25,101 bases of DNA, from NCBI GenBank assembly GCA_900553255.1, contig USCI01000034.1:1-25101 (forward strand). Reading direction: 5' to 3'. This document shows, piece by piece, positions 21,409 to 25,101 of this stretch (position 1 is its first letter; every line of letters begins with the position of its first letter). Under the pieces are notes generated by a model. The model ran no database searches. It saw only the letters and a program-made list of their open reading frames with translations, and had not been told where the DNA came from. The stretch is from an uncultured Oscillospiraceae bacterium (GTDB lineage Bacteria > Bacillota > Clostridia > Oscillospirales > Acutalibacteraceae). The position numbers were made by a program, and so were the translations under genes.

Positions 21409-24400
21409 GTGGCGGAGCGAAACTGGACAACCGAACAGCGCCAGTGCATCGAAGCGCGCAGCGGCACACTGCTGGTATCCGCAGCCGCCGGCTCGGGAAA
21501 AACCTCCGTGCTGGTGGAACGCATCATCGGGCGGATTACCGATCCGGAGCATCCGGTCGATGTCGACCGGATGCTGGTCGTCACCTTTACCCGGCCGGCA
21601 GCGGCGGAAATGAAACAGCGGCTGAGCACCGCCCTGTCCGAACGGATCGCCGCCGACCCCGACGATTTCCGGCTGCAGCGGCAGCAGATGCTGCTGCCCG
21701 GCGCGAGCATCAGCACCATTCACGGCTTCTGCTCGGCCCTGCTGCGGGAGAACTTCCATCTGCTGGACCTCTCCCCGCAGTTCCGGGTGGCCGAAGAGGC
21801 GGAGACTGCCCTGCTGCGGGAGGAGGCGCTGCGCGAAACGCTCGAAGAACGCTATACGGAGGGCAATGCGGATTTCACCGCACTGGCCGACCTCCTCAGC
21901 CGCGGCAAGGACGACAGCGCCTTTGCCGACACGGTGCTGCGGCTGTACACCTTTATCCAGTCCCACCCCTTCCCGAATCAATGGCTGGAGGAAAAAGCCG
22001 CCATGTACGACAGCGGCAGCGATCCGGCCGATACCGTCTGGGGAAGGCTGATCCGGGAGCATATGGCGGATACGCTGCAGTACGCCAAGCAGCTGCTGCA
22101 GACCGCACGGCAGCTCGCCGGGAACAGCGACGCCCTGCGGGAAAAGTATCTGAACACCATCACCGCCAACCTGCAGCGCATGGAGCAGGCGCAGCTCGAC
22201 ATACAGTCCAAAGGCTGGGACGCCATCGGGGAGGCACTCGCCCTTTGTCGGCCGGAAGCGCTGCCCCGCGTTTATAAATGCCCGGATCCGGCTGTCAAGG
22301 ACCGGATTCAGGGGCTGTGCAAAAAGGCGGCGGATGCCGTCGGCAAGCTGCCGGACCTGCTGTGCTTCGGCGCCGACCAGTGCCGGGACGACATCGCCTT
22401 TACCGGCCGATATGCCGCAGAGCTGTTCGCCACCGTCCGGCTGTTCACCCAGAAATTCGATGCCAAGAAAAAGCAGCGCCGCATGGTGGATTTCAACGAT
22501 CTGGAGCACGGCGCGCTCCGCCTGCTCCTCGAGCCGGCCGAAACCGGCGGGTGGCAGCGCACCGCGCTTGCTGCGGAGCTGTCCGAACGGTTTGAGGAAA
22601 TCCTGGTGGACGAATATCAGGACACCAACGCTGCGCAGGACGCGCTCTTCAGCGCCGTTTCCCGCGACGAGCAGAACCTCTTTTTCGTCGGGGACGTCAA
22701 GCAGAGCATCTACGGCTTCCGGCAGGCGATGCCGGAGCTGTTCATCCGGCGCCGGGACGCCTATCCCCCCTATGACGGAAAAGAGCCCCGCGCTTCCATC
22801 GCGCTGTACAACAATTTCCGCAGCCGGCCTCAGGTTACCGACGCCGTGAATTTTGTGTTCCGCCAGCTGATGACGCGGGAGGCCTGCGGGATCGATTACG
22901 ATAAACGGGAGGAACTCGTCCCTTCGGCCTCCTATGCGGAGACGGCCGGCTGTGAAACCGAGCTGCTGATTGTCTCCGGTTCCGCCGGCGCGGACGACGA
23001 TTCCGCCGACAAGCGGGAGGCGCGGGCCATCGCCGAACGCATCCTCGACATGCACCGCCATCTCGAAATCACCGATCACGGCGAAAAGCGTCCGGCACGC
23101 TTCAGCGATTTCTGTATCCTGATGCGCAGCCTGTCCACCCATGCGGCGGCCTTTGTGGATGAACTCAAACGCTGCGGCGTGCCGGCGTGGACCTCCTCCT
23201 CGGGCGGCTTTTTCCAGACGCCGGAGGTATCTTCGGTCATCGCCCTGCTGCGTTTTATCGACAATCCGCTGCAGGAAATCCCGCTGGCCGCCTCGCTGTT
23301 CTCCCCCGCCTTCGGCTTTACCCCGGACGACCTTGCCCGTATCCGCATGCTCGACCGCCGTGCGCCGCTGTTTACGGTGGTGCGCCGCGCCGCGATGGCC
23401 AGGGGAAGCCGCAGGCCGGACGGCTTTCCCGCCGACCTGCAGGAGCGCTGCGCGGCTTTTCTCCGGAAAATCGACCGCTTCCGCACCCTGTCGGCGGTAC
23501 TGCCCGCCGATAAGCTCCTGCACCGCCTTTACGAGGAATGCGGCCTGCTCGCCGTGGCCGGCGCGCAAAAGCACGGAGCGCAGCGGGTGGCAAACCTGCG
23601 GCTGCTGCAGGATTATGCGCGCGGCTTCGAGCAAAACGGTTTCCGCGGCCTGACCGCTTTTGTCCGTTATCTCACGCGGCTCGAGCAGCAGCAGGTCGAT
23701 CTTTCCCCCGCCGCCACGGTATCCGAGCATGCGGACGTGGTACGGGTGATGACCATCCACCGCTCCAAGGGCCTGGAATTCCCCGTCGTGTTCGTCGCGC
23801 GGCTGTCCGGGCGCTTCAATACCGATTCCACCAAAAACGCCCTGCTGATCCATCCCGAGCTTGGGGTGGGCATGGAACGGCGGGATATGAAAACCTTGCG
23901 CAAATGGAACACCCTGCCCCGTCAAGGCGTGGCGCTTGCCATCCGTCGAAGCGAGCGCGCAGAGGAGTTGCGCGTGCTCTATGTCGCGATGACGCGCGCC
24001 AAGGAAAAGCTGTGCCTGTCCATGTACCGGGACGACGACCTGGGCAAGTCGCTTTCGTCCCTCGCAGCGACGCTTGGCACGGCCGAAGCGCTCTCCGCGC
24101 ACGCGGTTCACGAAGCCTCCTCTCTGGGCACCTGGATCCTATCCGCCGCGCTGCGGCACCCTTCGGGCGCCATGCTGCGCAGCCTCGCCGGCGCAGAGGA
24201 TCTCCCGCTTCTGCCCGCCGAATATCCCTGGGATATCCGGATTGCCCGCGCGCCGGAAAGCGTGGAGGCCGAGGAGGAGCAGCAGACGTCTGCTCCTCCG
24301 GATCCCGTCCTGCTCGAACAGCTCAGGCAGCGCACGGCTTACGTCTACCCCTATCTTTCTCTTGCCGCCGTACCCACCAAGCTGGCCGCCTCAGAGCTTT

Positions 24401-25026
24401 CGGAACAGGGCGTATCCCGGGAATTCGTGGCCGCCCAGCGTCCGGCCTTTTTCCATACGAAACAGAACGCCGACGCCGAAGACGCAGACGGTGGGCCGGC
24501 ACTCCTTCCGCTGACGCCGAGCGAACGCGGAACCGCCCTGCATACCTTCATGCAGTTTGCCCGCTATCGTGAGGCGGCGGAAAATCCGGCTGCGGAGATC
24601 GAGCGGCTGGTAAGCCTTCGCTTTCTTACGCCGCAGCAGGGCGACTGCATTCCCCTGCCCAAGCTGCGCCGCTTCTTTGCCGGCCCTCTGTACCGGCGGA
24701 TGCAGGCTTCTCCCTGCGTGCTGCGGGAACAGCATTTCACCATTCCCTATCCTGCGTCGGCCCTGCTGCGGCAGGAAGTCTCCGGCGAAGAAAACCTGGT
24801 GATCCAGGGCATTGCGGACTGTGTGTTCGAAGAGGACGGCAGGCTGGTGATCGTTGACTACAAAACCGACCGCGTCAAGACACCGGAAGAGCTGGTCGAA
24901 CGCTATCGGGAGCAGCTGAACATTTACGCGTATGCCCTGCGGCAGACGCTCGAAAAGCCGGTGGCCGAATGCCTGCTGTACTCCTTTGCCCTGGGCCGGG
25001 AAATACCGGTGGATTTTTCGGAATAA
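21409..25026 (+). CDS. addA: AddA subunit of the AddAB helicase-nuclease
   Basis: AddA is the motor and 3'-strand nuclease of AddAB. The 1,205-aa protein shows the UvrD-type helicase motifs: Walker A AAAGSGKT (25-32, Lys31), VTFTRPAAAEM, STIHGFC, DEYQDTN (401-407, Walker B), FFVGDVKQSIYGFR, NNFRSRPQ, VMTIHRSKGLEFPVVF and ELRVLYVAMTRAKE. The C-terminal RecB-type nuclease has IVDYKTD (Asp1150, Lys1152) and REQLNIYAYAL, with the upstream RGTALH histidine. All active-site residues I looked for are present. Translation starts at a GTG (21409) with AAAGGAG 9 nt upstream. It follows addB by 17 nt. No terminator was seen in the 75 nt between its stop and the window edge. Confidence 0.97.
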   Translation: MAERNWTTEQRQCIEARSGTLLVSAAAGSGKTSVLVERIIGRITDPEHPVDVDRMLVVTFTRPAAAEMKQRLSTALSERIAADPDDFRLQRQQMLLPGASISTIHGFCSALLRENFHLLDLSPQFRVAEEAETALLREEALRETLEERYTEGNADFTALADLLSRGKDDSAFADTVLRLYTFIQSHPFPNQWLEEKAAMYDSGSDPADTVWGRLIREHMADTLQYAKQLLQTARQLAGNSDALREKYLNTITANLQRMEQAQLDIQSKGWDAIGEALALCRPEALPRVYKCPDPAVKDRIQGLCKKAADAVGKLPDLLCFGADQCRDDIAFTGRYAAELFATVRLFTQKFDAKKKQRRMVDFNDLEHGALRLLLEPAETGGWQRTALAAELSERFEEILVDEYQDTNAAQDALFSAVSRDEQNLFFVGDVKQSIYGFRQAMPELFIRRRDAYPPYDGKEPRASIALYNNFRSRPQVTDAVNFVFRQLMTREACGIDYDKREELVPSASYAETAGCETELLIVSGSAGADDDSADKREARAIAERILDMHRHLEITDHGEKRPARFSDFCILMRSLSTHAAAFVDELKRCGVPAWTSSSGGFFQTPEVSSVIALLRFIDNPLQEIPLAASLFSPAFGFTPDDLARIRMLDRRAPLFTVVRRAAMARGSRRPDGFPADLQERCAAFLRKIDRFRTLSAVLPADKLLHRLYEECGLLAVAGAQKHGAQRVANLRLLQDYARGFEQNGFRGLTAFVRYLTRLEQQQVDLSPAATVSEHADVVRVMTIHRSKGLEFPVVFVARLSGRFNTDSTKNALLIHPELGVGMERRDMKTLRKWNTLPRQGVALAIRRSERAEELRVLYVAMTRAKEKLCLSMYRDDDLGKSLSSLAATLGTAEALSAHAVHEASSLGTWILSAALRHPSGAMLRSLAGAEDLPLLPAEYPWDIRIARAPESVEAEEEQQTSAPPDPVLLEQLRQRTAYVYPYLSLAAVPTKLAASELSEQGVSREFVAAQRPAFFHTKQNADAEDADGGPALLPLTPSERGTALHTFMQFARYREAAENPAAEIERLVSLRFLTPQQGDCIPLPKLRRFFAGPLYRRMQASPCVLREQHFTIPYPASALLRQEVSGEENLVIQGIADCVFEEDGRLVIVDYKTDRVKTPEELVERYREQLNIYAYALRQTLEKPVAECLLYSFALGREIPVDFSE

Positions 25027-25101
25027 AGCAAAGCCCCGCCGTACAATGAACCGCGCCAGAAAAAACGGACAATAGACAAATCCCCCCTGATGTAGGAAAA
25101 T

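Noticed and set aside
21388..24111. Open frame of about 907 codons on the minus strand opposite addA
   Set aside because: It is fully antisense to an AddA with all helicase motifs, is low in complexity for a protein, has no recognisable domains and no plausible start.
25027..25101. Sequence after addA
   Set aside because: 75 nt with no clear hairpin terminator, start codon with ribosome-binding site, or promoter on either strand.

Overview
The window looks like chromosomal DNA of a GC-rich, spore-forming member of the Clostridia, most likely the Oscillospiraceae/Ruminococcaceae. The reasons are a PdaA-type spore-cortex deacetylase, AddAB instead of RecBCD, a PadR/HAAS regulator pair, a DUF1540 mini-protein, a lysine riboswitch on the asd-dapA-dapB operon, strong Shine-Dalgarno sites and GC-rich codon use with sigma-A-like promoters. 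Apart from the frameshifted glycosidase it reads as a gene-dense core region. I see no rRNA, tRNA, CRISPR array, insertion sequence or prophage. Taxonomy is inferred from gene content only.

Left part (1-5.6 kb, minus strand). The window opens inside the 5' end of tgt (queuosine tRNA modification), which has a consensus promoter. Next is a large secreted GH78 alpha-L-rhamnosidase whose frame breaks just after the presumed catalytic base. The detached tail carries an IPQTG-type cell-wall sorting signal. Upstream of it lie a HAAS-domain membrane protein and its PadR repressor.

Middle (5.6-9.9 kb). asd, dapA and dapB form a minus-strand diaminopimelate/lysine operon behind a sigma-A promoter, a lysine riboswitch and an intrinsic terminator. 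queA (plus strand) diverges from it and completes the queuosine theme with tgt, about 8.7 kb away and in the opposite orientation.

9.9-16.2 kb (minus strand). A polar amino-acid ABC importer runs binding lipoprotein, internal terminator, permease, ATPase. It is followed by an unknown two-TM protein and an SGNH esterase, probably in one transcript. Upstream are an aldose-1-epimerase-like gene with a HAD phosphatase, then the polysaccharide deacetylase.

16.2-25.1 kb. A 260-nt intergenic stretch full of inverted repeats precedes a 56-aa Cys-rich DUF1540 protein. Then come nth (base-excision repair), a convergent, 3'-overlapping small CmpB-like membrane protein, and addB-addA (double-strand-break end resection). 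All expected AddAB and Nth catalytic and Fe-S residues that I looked for are present, so the right end is a DNA-repair block.

I found no clearly new multi-gene system. The best leads are the frameshifted, sortase-type rhamnosidase with duplicated inserted modules, the structured intergenic region at about 16.29-16.45 kb, and the unknown gene inside the amino-acid transporter operon.
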